Assembly (NCBI RefSeq): GCF_030068605.1
Contig: NZ_JASJOU010000013.1
Coordinates: 215,374-279,373 of the forward strand
DNA length: 64,000 bases
DNA from: Xanthocytophaga agilis
GTDB taxonomy: Bacteria; Bacteroidota; Bacteroidia; Cytophagales; 172606-1
Direction of reading: 5' to 3'
In this document: positions 26,828-37,425 of the stretch, one piece after another
Numbering within the stretch: the stretch's first letter is position 1
How the letters are laid out: the number at the start of each line of letters is the position of its first letter
Notes under the pieces: model-generated
What the model was told of the DNA's origin: nothing
Databases searched by the model: none
Seen by the model: only the letters and a program-made list of their open reading frames with translations
Made by a program: the position numbers and the translations under genes

Positions 26828-29800
26828 ATGAGGAAACTGTTACAGCAGCTTTTTCCATTTAGTAAATGTTTCAAAAATGTTCTGGTTTTGTCCTTTATCA
26901 AGGACAGAGTTAGTTATTTCTGTTCCAAAGCTCTGGTATTTTTTTTGTTAACTGTTCTTTTTACCTCTGTTGCTCAAGCACAGGAGCTACAATTTAAAAT
27001 CTATACAAGTAGCCAGATTGCCTCAGGCTCTACACCTAAGTCGATTGTACAGGATTCGCTGGGCTTTATTCTGATTCTTACAGACAAAGGGTTGTTCCGT
27101 TTTAACGGACTAGAATTTTCACCAGTAAGACATGCCCCCTCCTTTACTCAACTCGTTCAGACACATACAGGCAAGCTGCTGGGACTTGGCTTACATGGAG
27201 TTTATGAAGTCCTTAGTTTACCGGATACTATAAAATTCCATAATCGATTATCCAGCCAGCAACCTATAGGCTTTTTTGAGGATTCAAAGGCAGGCTGGTG
27301 GATTCAGTTGATATCTGGTGACATTCTCCATTATACTTCTGGACGTTCCGTTCTGTTTTCAGTGCCATCACATACCCAACCCTTGTTTTTATGGAATAAC
27401 TCCCAAAAAGGTATATCTGCATTGTCACAGGATGGAAAACTATTCGAGATCCAATCTGATCAACCCACCTTCCAACAGATAGATGAATTACCTCAGTTAA
27501 AAGGTCTTGTATCTCTTATCCAAAGATCTGACTATTCATTCTGGGCAGCAACCAATCATGATCTATATGAAATGCAACTGCTAACCTCCGGAAAGCAAAA
27601 AGTTAAACTCACTAAAATGGATCTACCAACAAGTGAGATTACCAGTTTGTTTCAGGATCATTATAATCATTTGTATGTAGGGACTAACAATCGGGGTCTA
27701 CTACGGACAAATTTATCTGAAACATCTTATCACTTTGAAGAAACATTATTTTCCAATCAGATTACCTTATTTGATACGCTCCCTTTCCAATCTGTCAAAC
27801 GATTTTACCAAGGCAAAGCATCATCCATCTGGATTGTATCTAAAGAAGGAGTAACCCTGCTTTTTCCTAAATTTTTCTATCACCCATATCCAGCAATTTT
27901 ACCCTATGAACTAGGCTCAATCAGTCAGATACAAAACGGCAATTACTATGTTAGCTCCATTAATGAGCTATTACGTCTTCCGATATCTGCTCATTTTCAA
28001 AACCCGATATCTGTTATGCGGCTTCCCAGAGGTTCAATCTCAACAACAGCTTCTGACAGAAACAGGATCTGGATTGGTAGCAGTCTGGGCCAACTATCCT
28101 ATCTTGAAAATGATTATTGGTATCCTGGCTTAAATCTGAGTAATCGGGGTGGACCTATTTTCAATATTTATACAGATTCCCGCCATAGAACCTGGTTCTG
28201 TCAGGTGTATACTCATAGTCCATTACCTGGAATTACCTATACAGATTCTACTCTTTCCATACATTATTATGGTAAAGAAAAAGGTCTGATAAGCCGTATC
28301 ATCTCTGTAAAAGAAAGTTCTTCCAAAAACATTTATGTAGGAGGGATTGGAGAAAACTCTTATCTGTATAAATACAATCCTGATAAAGATTATTTTGAAA
28401 ATCTAAGCAAACGTCTTCCATTTGATATCAACCACTTTGAAGTTCATGACCTGATTATTGATGAAAAGGAGAATGTATGGATGGCCAGTACACATGGTCT
28501 GCTAAAATACGATCCTATAAAAAAGCATGTTACCCGTATAGAACTGGGTCCATACATTACGACAGCAGAAATGCGGGCTATTGTGCAGGATGATCAGAAA
28601 CAAATCTGGATTTCAACGGATGCCTATGGACTATTGTGCTTTAGGAATGGAACATTTGTACGATATACCCTTAACAATGGAATACCTCCTCCCAGTAACG
28701 TGCTTTGGTATCGCAGGCTCTTTATTGATAATCAAAAACGACTTTGGGTGGGAAGCAATACAAGTTATACAGCATCGTTCTTGCCTGCGCCTAAACCACT
28801 TATTACTCCCAAACCTTTATTTCTGGAACTACACTTTAATAACAGAGTATTCAAAACTATTCCGTTTGAGTCTGTATTTCCTTATCATACAAATTTCAAA
28901 GCTGCTTTTATCAGCATGTCTTACCCTACAGGCTCAATAGAATACAGGTTTCGACTACGTAATCTGGAAAAAAAATGGTCTACTCCCAGTACACAACATA
29001 CCATTTCATATCAGATGCTGCCAGCAGGAGATTATACCCTAGAGGTACGTGCCCGAAAAGGTGGTTATGACTGGAGTCCTCCTTTATCATTCTCATTTCA
29101 TATAGAAGAGGTATGGTACAAACAAACCTGGGCGTATGGTATTTATTTTACCATTCTGATTGCGTTGATCTGGATTCTTATACAGGTAAATACATGGCGA
29201 CATGAACGCGAAAGACTACGGCTTAACAAAATTATTGATAGCAAAACACAGGACATCTGGAATAAACACCAGGAGATACTGGCTCAGAATGAAGAATTGC
29301 ATTCCCAACAGGAAGAAATTGCGATGCAACGGGATAAACTAAGCGCTCAGTTTGAAGAGCTTATGAAAGCCCAGCAGATCATAGAAGAACAGAATAAGAC
29401 CATACGACAACGAAATAAGTCGCTGAAGAAAGAAGTAGACATACGTACGCAGGAACTGGTAGATTACAATCAACAGTTGGAACAGTTCGCTTTTATTACT
29501 GCCCACAACCTCCGATCGCCCGTTGCCCGTATTCAGGGACTAGGTACACTACTTGAACTGGCAGAAACGCAAACAGATATTGACCCTAAGGATGTTACAA
29601 AAAAACTAATAAAAACAGCCTATGACCTGGATCAGGTCATTAAAGACCTGAATGCGATTCTGGAAGTAAAAAAGAACAGCACTAAAATTTTATCAGAGGT
29701 TAATCTTTATCATGAACTTGAGAAGGTAAAAGCTAATCTGTCTAAAGAAATACAGGATACAGAAACCGAACTACAAGTAGACTTTTCGGAGGTATTTCTG

Positions 29801-30157
29801 TTTTTATCCATTCCAGCTTATATAGATAGTATTCTTCATAATTTAATTAGTAATGCGATCAAATACCGACATCCGGATCGTACACCCATTATACGTATCC
29901 GAACCTGGCAACAGGAGCAAACCATTGGCATGGAAGTAAGTGATAATGGTCTCGGCATAGATCTGATGGCGTATGGCAAAAATGTATATCAGCTTTATAA
30001 ACGTTTTCACTTTCATGTGGAAGGCAAAGGCTTGGGACTATATCTTGTCAAAACACAGGTAGACGCTCTGGGAGGTCGTATTGAACTTGAAAGTGAAGTA
30101 AACAAAGGTACTACCTTCCGCATTTATCTTACCCCAGGCAAAGAATCTGGTATCTAA
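26828..30157 (+). CDS. Two-component-propeller sensor histidine kinase (Y_Y_Y type)
   Basis: An in-frame TTG at 26801 exists, but the ATG at 26828 gives 1109 residues with an N-terminal hydrophobic signal segment near 45-60 ([15 protein letters not shown]). A periplasmic beta-propeller of sensor repeats follows to about 680, then a Y_Y_Y domain ([18 protein letters not shown]), a membrane helix (about 775-795), a long coiled coil, the H-box [14 protein letters not shown] (H893) and an ATPase domain with N-box [22 protein letters not shown] and [10 protein letters not shown]. It has no receiver or DNA-binding part, unlike the hybrid kinases of SusCD loci. Its response regulator is not adjacent. 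The signal is probably extracellular, possibly a glycan. Confidence 0.9.
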   Translation: MRKLLQQLFPFSKCFKNVLVLSFIKDRVSYFCSKALVFFLLTVLFTSVAQAQELQFKIYTSSQIASGSTPKSIVQDSLGFILILTDKGLFRFNGLEFSPVRHAPSFTQLVQTHTGKLLGLGLHGVYEVLSLPDTIKFHNRLSSQQPIGFFEDSKAGWWIQLISGDILHYTSGRSVLFSVPSHTQPLFLWNNSQKGISALSQDGKLFEIQSDQPTFQQIDELPQLKGLVSLIQRSDYSFWAATNHDLYEMQLLTSGKQKVKLTKMDLPTSEITSLFQDHYNHLYVGTNNRGLLRTNLSETSYHFEETLFSNQITLFDTLPFQSVKRFYQGKASSIWIVSKEGVTLLFPKFFYHPYPAILPYELGSISQIQNGNYYVSSINELLRLPISAHFQNPISVMRLPRGSISTTASDRNRIWIGSSLGQLSYLENDYWYPGLNLSNRGGPIFNIYTDSRHRTWFCQVYTHSPLPGITYTDSTLSIHYYGKEKGLISRIISVKESSSKNIYVGGIGENSYLYKYNPDKDYFENLSKRLPFDINHFEVHDLIIDEKENVWMASTHGLLKYDPIKKHVTRIELGPYITTAEMRAIVQDDQKQIWISTDAYGLLCFRNGTFVRYTLNNGIPPPSNVLWYRRLFIDNQKRLWVGSNTSYTASFLPAPKPLITPKPLFLELHFNNRVFKTIPFESVFPYHTNFKAAFISMSYPTGSIEYRFRLRNLEKKWSTPSTQHTISYQMLPAGDYTLEVRARKGGYDWSPPLSFSFHIEEVWYKQTWAYGIYFTILIALIWILIQVNTWRHERERLRLNKIIDSKTQDIWNKHQEILAQNEELHSQQEEIAMQRDKLSAQFEELMKAQQIIEEQNKTIRQRNKSLKKEVDIRTQELVDYNQQLEQFAFITAHNLRSPVARIQGLGTLLELAETQTDIDPKDVTKKLIKTAYDLDQVIKDLNAILEVKKNSTKILSEVNLYHELEKVKANLSKEIQDTETELQVDFSEVFLFLSIPAYIDSILHNLISNAIKYRHPDRTPIIRIRTWQQEQTIGMEVSDNGLGIDLMAYGKNVYQLYKRFHFHVEGKGLGLYLVKTQVDALGGRIELESEVNKGTTFRIYLTPGKESGI

Positions 30158-30245
30158 ATTACCTTTATTTGTTAATACAAGCCAATCTATTTTATAGCAA
30201 GTACAGTTATTTTTCTGCTCCCTCCTGCATTTCTGCAAAAATCCT

Positions 30246-30253
30246 TACTTTTG
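30246..30253 (+). promoter_or_regulatory. -7 box of the leucyl-tRNA synthetase gene
   Basis: TACTTTTG fits TAnnTTTG exactly, 38 nt before the ATG at 30292. It supports the shorter start for leuS. Confidence 0.5.
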
Positions 30254-30291
30254 CGCTTCGTTTAGAACCTCTTAAACCGAAAATAACCTGT

Positions 30292-33087
30292 ATGTCTGAG
30301 TACAACTTTCGTGAAATAGAAAAAAGATGGCAGCAACGCTGGGAAGAACAGCAGACCTATCGTACAGATGTAGACGCCAGTCGTCCCAAGTACTATGTAC
30401 TGGATATGTTTCCGTATCCATCCGGAGCCGGATTGCATGTGGGGCATCCACTGGGTTATATAGCCTCGGATATTGTATCCCGCTATAAACGTCTGCAGGG
30501 TTTCAATGTGCTGCATCCGATGGGATTTGATTCGTTTGGTTTGCCAGCAGAACAGTATGCAATACAAACCGGACAGCATCCTGCCGTTACAACAGAAAAT
30601 AATATTGATACGTATATCAGTCAGCTGAAGAAAATAGGATTCAGCTACGACTGGAGCCGGGAAGTACGTACGTCTGATCCTAAGTTCTACAAATGGACAC
30701 AGTGGATTTTTATGCAACTGTTTAACCATTACTATGACAAGGATGCAGATAAGGCTCTTCCAATCAGTAAACTAACCGAACACTTTGCAAAACAGGGTAA
30801 TTGTGGCATTAATGCAGTATGTGATGAGGATACGCCTGCTTTTACAGCAGCAGAGTGGAATGCAATGACAGATAAGCAGCAACAGGAGTTGTTGTTTAAA
30901 TACCGTCTGACTATGCCTGATGAAGCCTATGTAAACTGGTGCGCGGCTCTGGGTAGTGTATTGTCTAACGATGAGGTAAAAGATGGTGTATCTGAAAGAG
31001 GTGGCTATCCGGTAGAGCGTAAACTGATGAAACAGTGGTCTATGCGGATTACTGCCTATGCAGATCGTTTACTGGATGGATTAAACGAGATTGACTGGTC
31101 TGACTCTATCAAAGAACAGCAACGCAATTGGATTGGCCGTTCACAGGGGGCGAGTGTACAGTTTGCGATTGAAGGAAACAATGATAATCTGATTGAAGTG
31201 TTCACTACAAGGGTAGATACCATTTATGGTGTAAGCTTTATTGTACTGGCACCTGAACATGAGTTTGTGTCATTCCTGACTACGCCTGAGCAGAAAACCG
31301 AAGTAGATACCTATGTAAAATGGGCAGCATCCCGTTCAGAAGTAGACCGGATGTCAGAAGTAAAGAAGGTGACAGGAGTATTTACAGGAAGTTACGCTAT
31401 CAATCCATTTAATGGAGAGAAAGTACCTATCTATCTCGCTGATTATGTACTGGCTGGCTATGGAACAGGTGCTGTAATGGGTGTGCCTTCCGGTGATCAG
31501 CGGGACTGGAATTTTGCAACCCATTTTAGCCTGCCGATTATTCCTATTCTGGATTCTCAAAAGGATATGGATAAGCAAGCAGATGCTACCAAAGAGGGAC
31601 GCTATATCAACTCTAGTATCATCAATGGTATGGAGTACAAAGAAGCTACAGCTACCCTGATTAAGTGGCTGGAAGAAAGAGGTTTGGGTAAAGGTAAGGT
31701 ACAATACCGTCTACGCAATGCGGTATTTAGCCGTCAGCGTTATTGGGGTGAACCAGTACCTGTTTATTATAAGGATGGTCTGCCGCAATTAATTGATGAG
31801 CAGGATTTGCCATTGCTATTACCCGAAATTGATAAGTATCTTCCAACTGAAACGGGTGAGCCACCACTGGGAAGAGCCGAGAACTGGAAATACAAAGGAC
31901 AGTATGAATATGAATTGAGTACCATGCCTGGATGGGCTGGTTCCAGCTGGTATTTCTATCGGTATATGGACCCTCAGAATGACAGTGAGTTTGCATCCAA
32001 AGAGTCTGTTGACTACTGGCAGAATGTAGACTTGTATCTGGGAGGTTCAGAACATGCTACCGGACACTTGTTATATTCCCGTTTCTGGAATCACTTCCTA
32101 TATGACCTGGGTCTGGTTCCTCAGAAGGAGTATGCAAAGAAGCTGATTAATCAGGGGATGATTTTGGGACGAAGCAATTATGTCTATCGTGTGAAATCTT
32201 CTGAAGGAGAAGGAAAAAACCCGGTATTTGTATCATACAATCTGCGTAAAGAATATGAGACAACTGCGATTCACGTAGATGTAAATATTGTTGAAAACGA
32301 TGAATTGAATGTAGAAGCATTCAAAAAATGGAGACCAGATTTCCAAAATGCAGAATTCATCCTGGAGGATGGAAAATATATTTGTGGCTGGGAAATCGAT
32401 AAGATGTCAAAACGTTACTACAACGTTGTAAATCCTGATGATATTGTAGCCCGTTATGGAGCTGACACATTACGTATGTATGAGATGTTCCTGGGACCAT
32501 TGACAGATGCTAAACCCTGGAACACCAATGGCATCAGTGGTGTACATAACTTCCTGCGTAAACTGTGGCGGTTATTCTATAACGAAGACAATGGGAACCT
32601 GCTGGTAACAGATGCCGAACCAACCCGCGAAGAGTTGAAGTCACTGCATAAAACCATCAAAAAGGTAGCGGATGATATTGAAAACTATTCATTTAATACA
32701 ACGGTCAGTGCCTTTATGATTTGTGTGAATGAATTGTCTTCTCAAAAATGCAGCAAGCGGGCTATTCTGAGCGATCTGATTGTGATTTTGTCACCATTTG
32801 CACCTCACATCGCAGAAGAACTGTGGTCTATCTTAGGACACGCTACCAGCGTTACTAAGGCATCCTATCCGGTGTTCAATGCATCTTACCTGACAGAAGA
32901 TAGTTTTGAGTATCCCATTTCTATCAATGGAAAGGTACGTATCAAAATGACCTTCCCGGCAGATGCTCTTCCGGCAGATATCGAGCAATCAGTATTGGCA
33001 GAAGAAACAGTACAGAAATGGCTGGAAGGTAAAGCACCGAAAAAGGTGATTGTAGTACCAAAACGGATTGTAAACGTGGTAGTATAA
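30292..33087 (+). CDS. leuS: Leucyl-tRNA synthetase
   Basis: The frame is open from 30169, but the family N-terminus [19 protein letters not shown] begins at the ATG 30292, just after a TAnnTTTG box. The 931-residue class I synthetase has the HIGH-type motif HVGH (H49-H52), the CP1 editing domain inserted in the Rossmann fold, the KMSKR signature at 704-708, an anticodon-binding helical domain and the C-terminal domain ending in PKRIVNVVV. It charges tRNA-Leu in the cytosol and is essential. Sequence downstream is a clear terminator. Confidence 0.98.
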   Translation: MSEYNFREIEKRWQQRWEEQQTYRTDVDASRPKYYVLDMFPYPSGAGLHVGHPLGYIASDIVSRYKRLQGFNVLHPMGFDSFGLPAEQYAIQTGQHPAVTTENNIDTYISQLKKIGFSYDWSREVRTSDPKFYKWTQWIFMQLFNHYYDKDADKALPISKLTEHFAKQGNCGINAVCDEDTPAFTAAEWNAMTDKQQQELLFKYRLTMPDEAYVNWCAALGSVLSNDEVKDGVSERGGYPVERKLMKQWSMRITAYADRLLDGLNEIDWSDSIKEQQRNWIGRSQGASVQFAIEGNNDNLIEVFTTRVDTIYGVSFIVLAPEHEFVSFLTTPEQKTEVDTYVKWAASRSEVDRMSEVKKVTGVFTGSYAINPFNGEKVPIYLADYVLAGYGTGAVMGVPSGDQRDWNFATHFSLPIIPILDSQKDMDKQADATKEGRYINSSIINGMEYKEATATLIKWLEERGLGKGKVQYRLRNAVFSRQRYWGEPVPVYYKDGLPQLIDEQDLPLLLPEIDKYLPTETGEPPLGRAENWKYKGQYEYELSTMPGWAGSSWYFYRYMDPQNDSEFASKESVDYWQNVDLYLGGSEHATGHLLYSRFWNHFLYDLGLVPQKEYAKKLINQGMILGRSNYVYRVKSSEGEGKNPVFVSYNLRKEYETTAIHVDVNIVENDELNVEAFKKWRPDFQNAEFILEDGKYICGWEIDKMSKRYYNVVNPDDIVARYGADTLRMYEMFLGPLTDAKPWNTNGISGVHNFLRKLWRLFYNEDNGNLLVTDAEPTREELKSLHKTIKKVADDIENYSFNTTVSAFMICVNELSSQKCSKRAILSDLIVILSPFAPHIAEELWSILGHATSVTKASYPVFNASYLTEDSFEYPISINGKVRIKMTFPADALPADIEQSVLAEETVQKWLEGKAPKKVIVVPKRIVNVVV

Positions 33088-33112
33088 GTAGTTTACAATT
33101 AATGTATATATA

Positions 33113-33144
33113 CGAGGTTCGGAATTTTCTGAACCTCGTTTTTT
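33113..33144 (+). terminator. Terminator of leuS
   Basis: CGAGGTTC (33113-33120) pairs with GAACCTCG (33131-33138), with a second GAA/TTC pair inside, followed by TTTTTT. Confidence 0.92.
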
Positions 33145-33242
33145 ATGTCATCTGTCCTTCCACAATAGCTTTAAAAGAGAATTAGAATATAATTGAAAAA
33201 ACAACTAACTTTTAACAGAATTTATACAAAGGAAAATAATGT

Positions 33243-33443
33243 ATGGAGATACTACTAGAAGTAGTTTTTATATTGATCTTCAGATATGTCGGAGCATTTG
33301 TTATATGGTTATTTACCATTTTCAGGAGACCCTATACAAATATTCTTGAAATGGATGCATATTTTCTCGGCATATTGGGTATGACAGCAACAATGTTGAC
33401 ATTTTTGGGAGTTTGTAAACTTTTTCAGAGTATATACCTATAG
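33243..33443 (+). CDS. Small two-helix membrane protein, unknown function
   Basis: The 66-residue protein has a first hydrophobic helix at about 4-24 (VVFILIFRYVGAFVIWLF), a short basic loop (RRPYTN) and a second helix at about 40-60. The pattern FRY-x-GAF-x-x-WL followed by a short loop and a second helix recurs in unannotated small proteins of Bacteroidota, so I take it as real. An AAAGGAAA stretch lies just upstream of the ATG. Confidence 0.65.
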   Translation: MEILLEVVFILIFRYVGAFVIWLFTIFRRPYTNILEMDAYFLGILGMTATMLTFLGVCKLFQSIYL

Positions 33444-33492
33444 TATAGAAATGTGAGGCTGTGAATCAAATGATGAGAAAGAAGGAAGCCTT

Positions 33493-34197
33493 CTAGACTG
33501 CATGTTCCAGAATACAGAGTGCAATGGAGGCATTTTTTGCAAGTTCTTTGTCTTGATCTTCAAAGTAAAAGAAACCATTCTGAAGGATTTCTTTGCGTTC
33601 TTTTATCCAGCTGATAAGTATAGCTATTGATTCGCTTGACAATTCTCTAAAGCCTGCCTTTAAGTTGGGTAACTCATCATAGTAGCTATGAATGAGATCA
33701 ACAAAATTTTGAAAGCTATAATCTTCAAAACTAAGGTTCCAGCGCGTTAGCATTGGCTCAATAGCTCCTGTCAGCTTATAGATCTCTAGAAAAGTTTCTT
33801 TGTCAAAATACGACTGATTCTTGATGAGATCCGTCCACCAGGCAAACAGAAAACGAGTGAGAACATCCTGTTCCTCTTTTTTCCAGTGACGCCAATCTCC
33901 ATAGGTTAGTTTTCCTAAAACAATGAAAGTGTCAACAGGAAAAGAAGTAGTTGCCAAAAGTTCGAATATTCGAGGTAAATAATGTTTGAAATCCGCTGTA
34001 TCGCCCCAGGTTGTCATGGCTTTGAAGGTATATTTTGCCAGATCATCTTCACTAAGCTGTCGAAGGGACTTTGAGTGAATAGCTTCCTGATCTGCATCTG
34101 ACACACAACAAGGACATCCATCTATTGCTGATCTGGCATAATAAACGGAAAAGGTAGAGTATATACTTTCAATTGCCTGTTGTAACTCTTCTGTCAT
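33493..34197 (-). CDS. Conserved unknown protein with GCPCCVSD motif
   Basis: This 234-residue cytosolic protein is mostly helical, rich in Trp and acidic residues, and has no signal peptide. Near the N-terminus it carries DGCPCCVSDADQEA, a tight Cys cluster that could bind a metal or form a disulfide. I do not recognise a named domain. It is 38 bp downstream of the TPR protein gene on the same strand, so they are probably co-transcribed. Confidence 0.75.
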   Translation of the reverse strand: MTEELQQAIESIYSTFSVYYARSAIDGCPCCVSDADQEAIHSKSLRQLSEDDLAKYTFKAMTTWGDTADFKHYLPRIFELLATTSFPVDTFIVLGKLTYGDWRHWKKEEQDVLTRFLFAWWTDLIKNQSYFDKETFLEIYKLTGAIEPMLTRWNLSFEDYSFQNFVDLIHSYYDELPNLKAGFRELSSESIAILISWIKERKEILQNGFFYFEDQDKELAKNASIALCILEHAV

Positions 34198-34235
34198 GGT
34201 ATGTACTCAATTACTTTTCAGAGGTTTTGTGTTAT

Positions 34236-34895
34236 TTACTGATTTAAAATCGACTTCACTTTTGCTAAAAACTGTATAGGTGCCTGATGATTGGGATCAA
34301 TCTGATGTGCTATCTCAAAATGCTGCTTCGCCGTTTCATAGTCGCCCATTTTATAATAACACTCTCCCATAGAAAACTCAGCCAGTAAACTAGTTGGATT
34401 TTCTTCTAACGAAAGCTGGAAGTCGTCAATGGCATCTTCCCATAACCCAAGATCCATTTTACAAAAAGCTCTGTTATCTATTGCTTCATAAAACTGGGGA
34501 AACAAATCAACCGCTTTTGAATAGGCATCAATAGCTTCCGGATACTTCTTTTCATCCGTCAAACGAAGTCCGTCTCTGTAATAGGCAGTAGCAACAGGAA
34601 TATAGTCTTTTGGTGCCTGGGTCTGACGCAGATACTCATGATAGCCTATTAAATCTTCTGCTATGATAGGCTGATTGGTCAGTAACGTAGCATTGGCAAA
34701 TGCATCTTTGTCGATAGGAGAATGATACATCCAGATATCGAGTGTTTCCACATCTACCTGAACGGGCACACGATCCAGAGGAGCATACGTTAACACATGA
34801 TAGCAATTAAATGCAGCATCGTCCACGAGTAACTTATACAGATGATACTGTTGGTCGGATTGAAGGTAAAAGAGATCTCCTGTAGAAAAATTCAT
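34236..34895 (-). CDS. TPR-repeat protein
   Basis: An upstream TTG (34904) overlaps the promoter box, so I use the ATG at 34895 (219 residues). The N-terminal third (FSTGDLFYLQSDQQYHLYKLL) is a beta-rich domain of unknown type that resembles cargo or substrate-binding parts of Bacteroidota TPR proteins. Three TPR repeats follow at about 100-215 (YYRDGLRLTDEKKYPEAIDAYSKAVDLFP, then two more), a protein-interaction scaffold. There is no signal peptide, so it acts in the cytosol. The transcript seems to start within a few bases of the ATG. Confidence 0.8.
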   Translation of the reverse strand: MNFSTGDLFYLQSDQQYHLYKLLVDDAAFNCYHVLTYAPLDRVPVQVDVETLDIWMYHSPIDKDAFANATLLTNQPIIAEDLIGYHEYLRQTQAPKDYIPVATAYYRDGLRLTDEKKYPEAIDAYSKAVDLFPQFYEAIDNRAFCKMDLGLWEDAIDDFQLSLEENPTSLLAEFSMGECYYKMGDYETAKQHFEIAHQIDPNHQAPIQFLAKVKSILNQ

Positions 34896-34901
34896 ATGGA
34901 G

Positions 34902-34909
34902 CAAAGTTA
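34902..34909 (-). promoter_or_regulatory. -7 box directly upstream of the TPR gene
   Basis: On the minus strand the sequence is TAACTTTG, an exact fit to TAnnTTTG, ending only 6 nt before the ATG at 34895. Transcription should begin at or next to the start codon, implying a leaderless or near-leaderless mRNA. Confidence 0.5.
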
Positions 34910-34956
34910 CGGATTACAATACCTGATATTCTTTTGAGAGGATTTAGTTGACTGTT

Positions 34957-35835
34957 TTATCTTTCATTTGGAACGCTGTTCAATGTTTCCTCCAGAAAAG
35001 TCAGAACCACAACAGGAAGTTCTTTGTGAAAAGCTTCTCTATCAAATCCCGGAGGATCTGTTGAAGGACGGAAATCGGGCCTTCGCATGGTTTCCGGAAA
35101 TGGACTAAGAAAAGAAAAATGGCCGGCATTTTCCACTACTTTATGTATGACCTGACTGGAATCAGGTACACTGGCCAATACAACTTCAGCATTCCATGCA
35201 GGCGTAACCGGATCATGTTCGGCCATAAACATCAGAATCGGAATAGTTACTTTACTCAGTGAATCCTTAAACCACCCTGCTCCTGGAGCCAACAATACGA
35301 TAGCCTTTATCCGTGGATTCGATGTTACATCAACTCTCTCCCCTTCCAGTGTCCGGGGCACTCCACCTGCTACAGCTAATGCTGTATAGCCTCCCATTGA
35401 ATGTCCGATTACAGCTATTTTATCCTGTACCACAAAAGCTTGTAACCACGATTCAGTAAGTAACTGTTCAATGGTCATGCTTACATGTCGTGGTCGGTAT
35501 TGTAAGTTTAGTGTAGTATTCTCCAGCGTATTATTATTTCGGTTATTTCCATAATGTTCCAGCATGGCTACTATATATCCATTTCGTACCAGATGTATAC
35601 TGATGGTTCTGTAAAGCAAATGCGAACCGCCATTACCATGTGAGATAATAACCAATGGAAAACTCCCCTCTGCTATTTCAGCATCAACACTCACATCCAT
35701 CACATATGGACCAAAGGAAGTAGGTGTTGCTGCTGTATACGTAGGATACTGTACCAGCACAGGAAAGGAAAGCTCATTTTCTTCATCATGGATTTGAAGC
35801 TGACGACTCCCTACAAAGAAATTATTACGATTCAT
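34957..35835 (-). CDS. Alpha/beta-hydrolase family protein (dienelactone hydrolase/PAF-acetylhydrolase-like)
   Basis: The 292-residue protein has the alpha/beta-hydrolase plan: oxyanion segment PLVIISHGNGGSH, nucleophile elbow VIGHSMGGY (S146), the Asp region FMAEHDPVTPAW and the catalytic His in NAGHFSFL. It hydrolyses an ester or related bond; the substrate is unknown. No signal peptide is present. It starts 22 bp downstream of the protease-like gene on the same strand, which points to an operon. Confidence 0.88.
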   Translation of the reverse strand: MNRNNFFVGSRQLQIHDEENELSFPVLVQYPTYTAATPTSFGPYVMDVSVDAEIAEGSFPLVIISHGNGGSHLLYRTISIHLVRNGYIVAMLEHYGNNRNNNTLENTTLNLQYRPRHVSMTIEQLLTESWLQAFVVQDKIAVIGHSMGGYTALAVAGGVPRTLEGERVDVTSNPRIKAIVLLAPGAGWFKDSLSKVTIPILMFMAEHDPVTPAWNAEVVLASVPDSSQVIHKVVENAGHFSFLSPFPETMRRPDFRPSTDPPGFDREAFHKELPVVVLTFLEETLNSVPNER

Positions 35836-35857
35836 TGACTTAATTTATGGTTGCCTA

Positions 35858-36754
35858 TCAGGAAGCATACTCCATACCTTTGAGGCGATTGGGTTCCAAA
35901 TATATATATTCCCGACGAGCATCTATGATAATAGAAAAGCGTTTTATAATCTCGCCTCCCAACACGCTCATTTTCTGCCGACCGATAGCTCCTTCGAAAA
36001 ATCCAACAGGCACGTTAGACAAGGTTTCATTGCCTATTTTCAGTTCAGGTAAAATAGCCTGTTTGGTTTTTACTACATTGCCATACGAATCTGTCAGCTT
36101 CTTTTCACTGGTAATTTTCAATTTCTCTCCCAGTTTATGTTCTCCAGTAAAGGCATCATCAAACAGAATAGCTCCGGAATAGCCGGAATGAATCAGAAAT
36201 CGGTTAGTCAGTGTACTATCTCCTACTTTGCAGTTTGCCTCCAGAAACATATAGTCATTCTCAAAAACCAGTTTGTGTTTTTTATATTTTTTACTCTTGG
36301 CAGGAAGACTTTCAGAAACTATCATTACCTGTTTCTCGAAATCCAGTTCAATCACCTTGTCTTTGAATAAATCTATTCCAACTTTTCCATCTGTCTTTCG
36401 TCCAGAATTTTTATTTTCCCAGAGAGGTAGATCTTTCCATGTCAGATCTCCTATCTGTAAAGTATTCTTCTCACTAAACCGGGCAGAGTTTACATCCCCA
36501 CCCCAGCTCTTAATCCCTTCTGTCTTCTCCTGAAAAGTTATGGTTTTTAATCTGGAAACTGCCTCTTCTGTTAATGTTACAAAATTCGCAGCAGAGTGAA
36601 ACATCAGATTCACAGTGTCTTTCTCATTCAAAATAGCCTTTACAGAGATATTGTTGTATTCTGTAAGCTGGAAAGGAATACTATGTGCTTTTCCTTGTCC
36701 AAACAGGTTATAAGAAAGGCAATAGCACAGAATCAGAATACCTAGTTTACGCAT
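35858..36754 (-). CDS. Secreted retropepsin-like protein with both active-site Asp replaced by His
   Basis: The 298-residue protein has a signal peptide (1-19, ending near LFGQ). Its two halves have the layout of bacterial clan AA (retropepsin-like) aspartic proteases. The first active-site strand reads NLMFHSAANFVTL (H53) and the second FLIHSGYSGAIL (H189), where D-T/S-G is expected. Both catalytic Asp codons are plain His codons (CAC and CAT). The flanking glycine-rich loop VLGGEIIKRFSIIID and conserved core are intact, so it is not a decayed gene. It may be a metal- or peptide-binding pseudoprotease or an enzyme with new chemistry. Confidence 0.75.
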   Translation of the reverse strand: MRKLGILILCYCLSYNLFGQGKAHSIPFQLTEYNNISVKAILNEKDTVNLMFHSAANFVTLTEEAVSRLKTITFQEKTEGIKSWGGDVNSARFSEKNTLQIGDLTWKDLPLWENKNSGRKTDGKVGIDLFKDKVIELDFEKQVMIVSESLPAKSKKYKKHKLVFENDYMFLEANCKVGDSTLTNRFLIHSGYSGAILFDDAFTGEHKLGEKLKITSEKKLTDSYGNVVKTKQAILPELKIGNETLSNVPVGFFEGAIGRQKMSVLGGEIIKRFSIIIDARREYIYLEPNRLKGMEYAS

Positions 36755-36903
36755 AAAGAGTTGGTATTAGATGTTGACAGAGGAAAAAATCAGACAATAT
36801 GTGAAATATGACTGCACACGGCTGAAGATAGGCAAAAAGAAAATAGCGGCAATAAAACAATCACAGATATGGATAAACATCCACTATTCCGTTAAGAGTG
36901 GTT

Positions 36904-37002
36904 ACATGAGTCATTTCAACTATCATAGAAAAGATTATATAATCTCAAAATAGTAATGACGCATTGCCTATACTTTTCCTTAAAAGTAAGAATGACTCAT
37001 GT
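36904..37002. repeat. 99-bp element with 12-bp inverted ends
   Basis: ACATGAGTCATT (36904-36915) is the perfect reverse complement of AATGACTCATGT (36991-37002). The inner sequence is AT-rich with no gene. The core CATGAGTCAT is the same as in the terminal repeats of the element at 4521-4871, so the two may belong to one family. Confidence 0.5.
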
Positions 37003-37023
37003 ATAAAATTGGAATCTCAACTA

Positions 37024-37416
37024 TTAACACCATTCCGTCATCCATGCCTTACATACACGAAGAGCATCTTCATATTGATCAACAACAACAATTAGCTGAT
37101 TGGAATGATCACTGTATTGAGTCAGGATGTTAATATTAGCGTCGGCTAATCGCCGACAAAACAGTCCCAGTTGTCCTGGCACATCCTGTCTTAGCTTTTG
37201 AATAATTACCTCGTGAATAGTAACCACTTGTATCCCTACCTCTTCCAATACCTTCTTTGCCTGTTCAGCCTCCTCAACCAGAAAGTGTGCAACCGCATAC
37301 TGTCCATTGTCAAATACGCCACCTCCTTCCAGGCTAATTTGGTTTTTTCCTAATGTTTCACCAAGTAAGGCTAACGTACCAACTTTGTTTTCCAGTTTAA
37401 TTTCAATGTCTTTCAT
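37024..37416 (-). CDS. ACT-domain protein (amino-acid-binding regulator-like)
   Basis: The 130-residue protein is two ACT-like units: residues 1-65 (IEIKLENKVGTLALLGETLGKNQISLEGGG) and 70-130 (RQDVPGQLGLFCRRLADANINI). ACT domains bind amino acids or related ligands. No enzymatic domain is attached. It begins 10 bp after the end of the frameshifted monooxygenase gene and is co-transcribed with it, opposite to an ArsR regulator. Confidence 0.8.
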   Translation of the reverse strand: MKDIEIKLENKVGTLALLGETLGKNQISLEGGGVFDNGQYAVAHFLVEEAEQAKKVLEEVGIQVVTIHEVIIQKLRQDVPGQLGLFCRRLADANINILTQYSDHSNQLIVVVDQYEDALRVCKAWMTEWC

Positions 37417-37425
37417 AAAAGATAA

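Noticed and set aside
36771..36953. 60-codon plus-strand frame before the ACT gene
   Set aside because: AT- and Lys-rich, crosses the inverted-repeat element, no homology signal.
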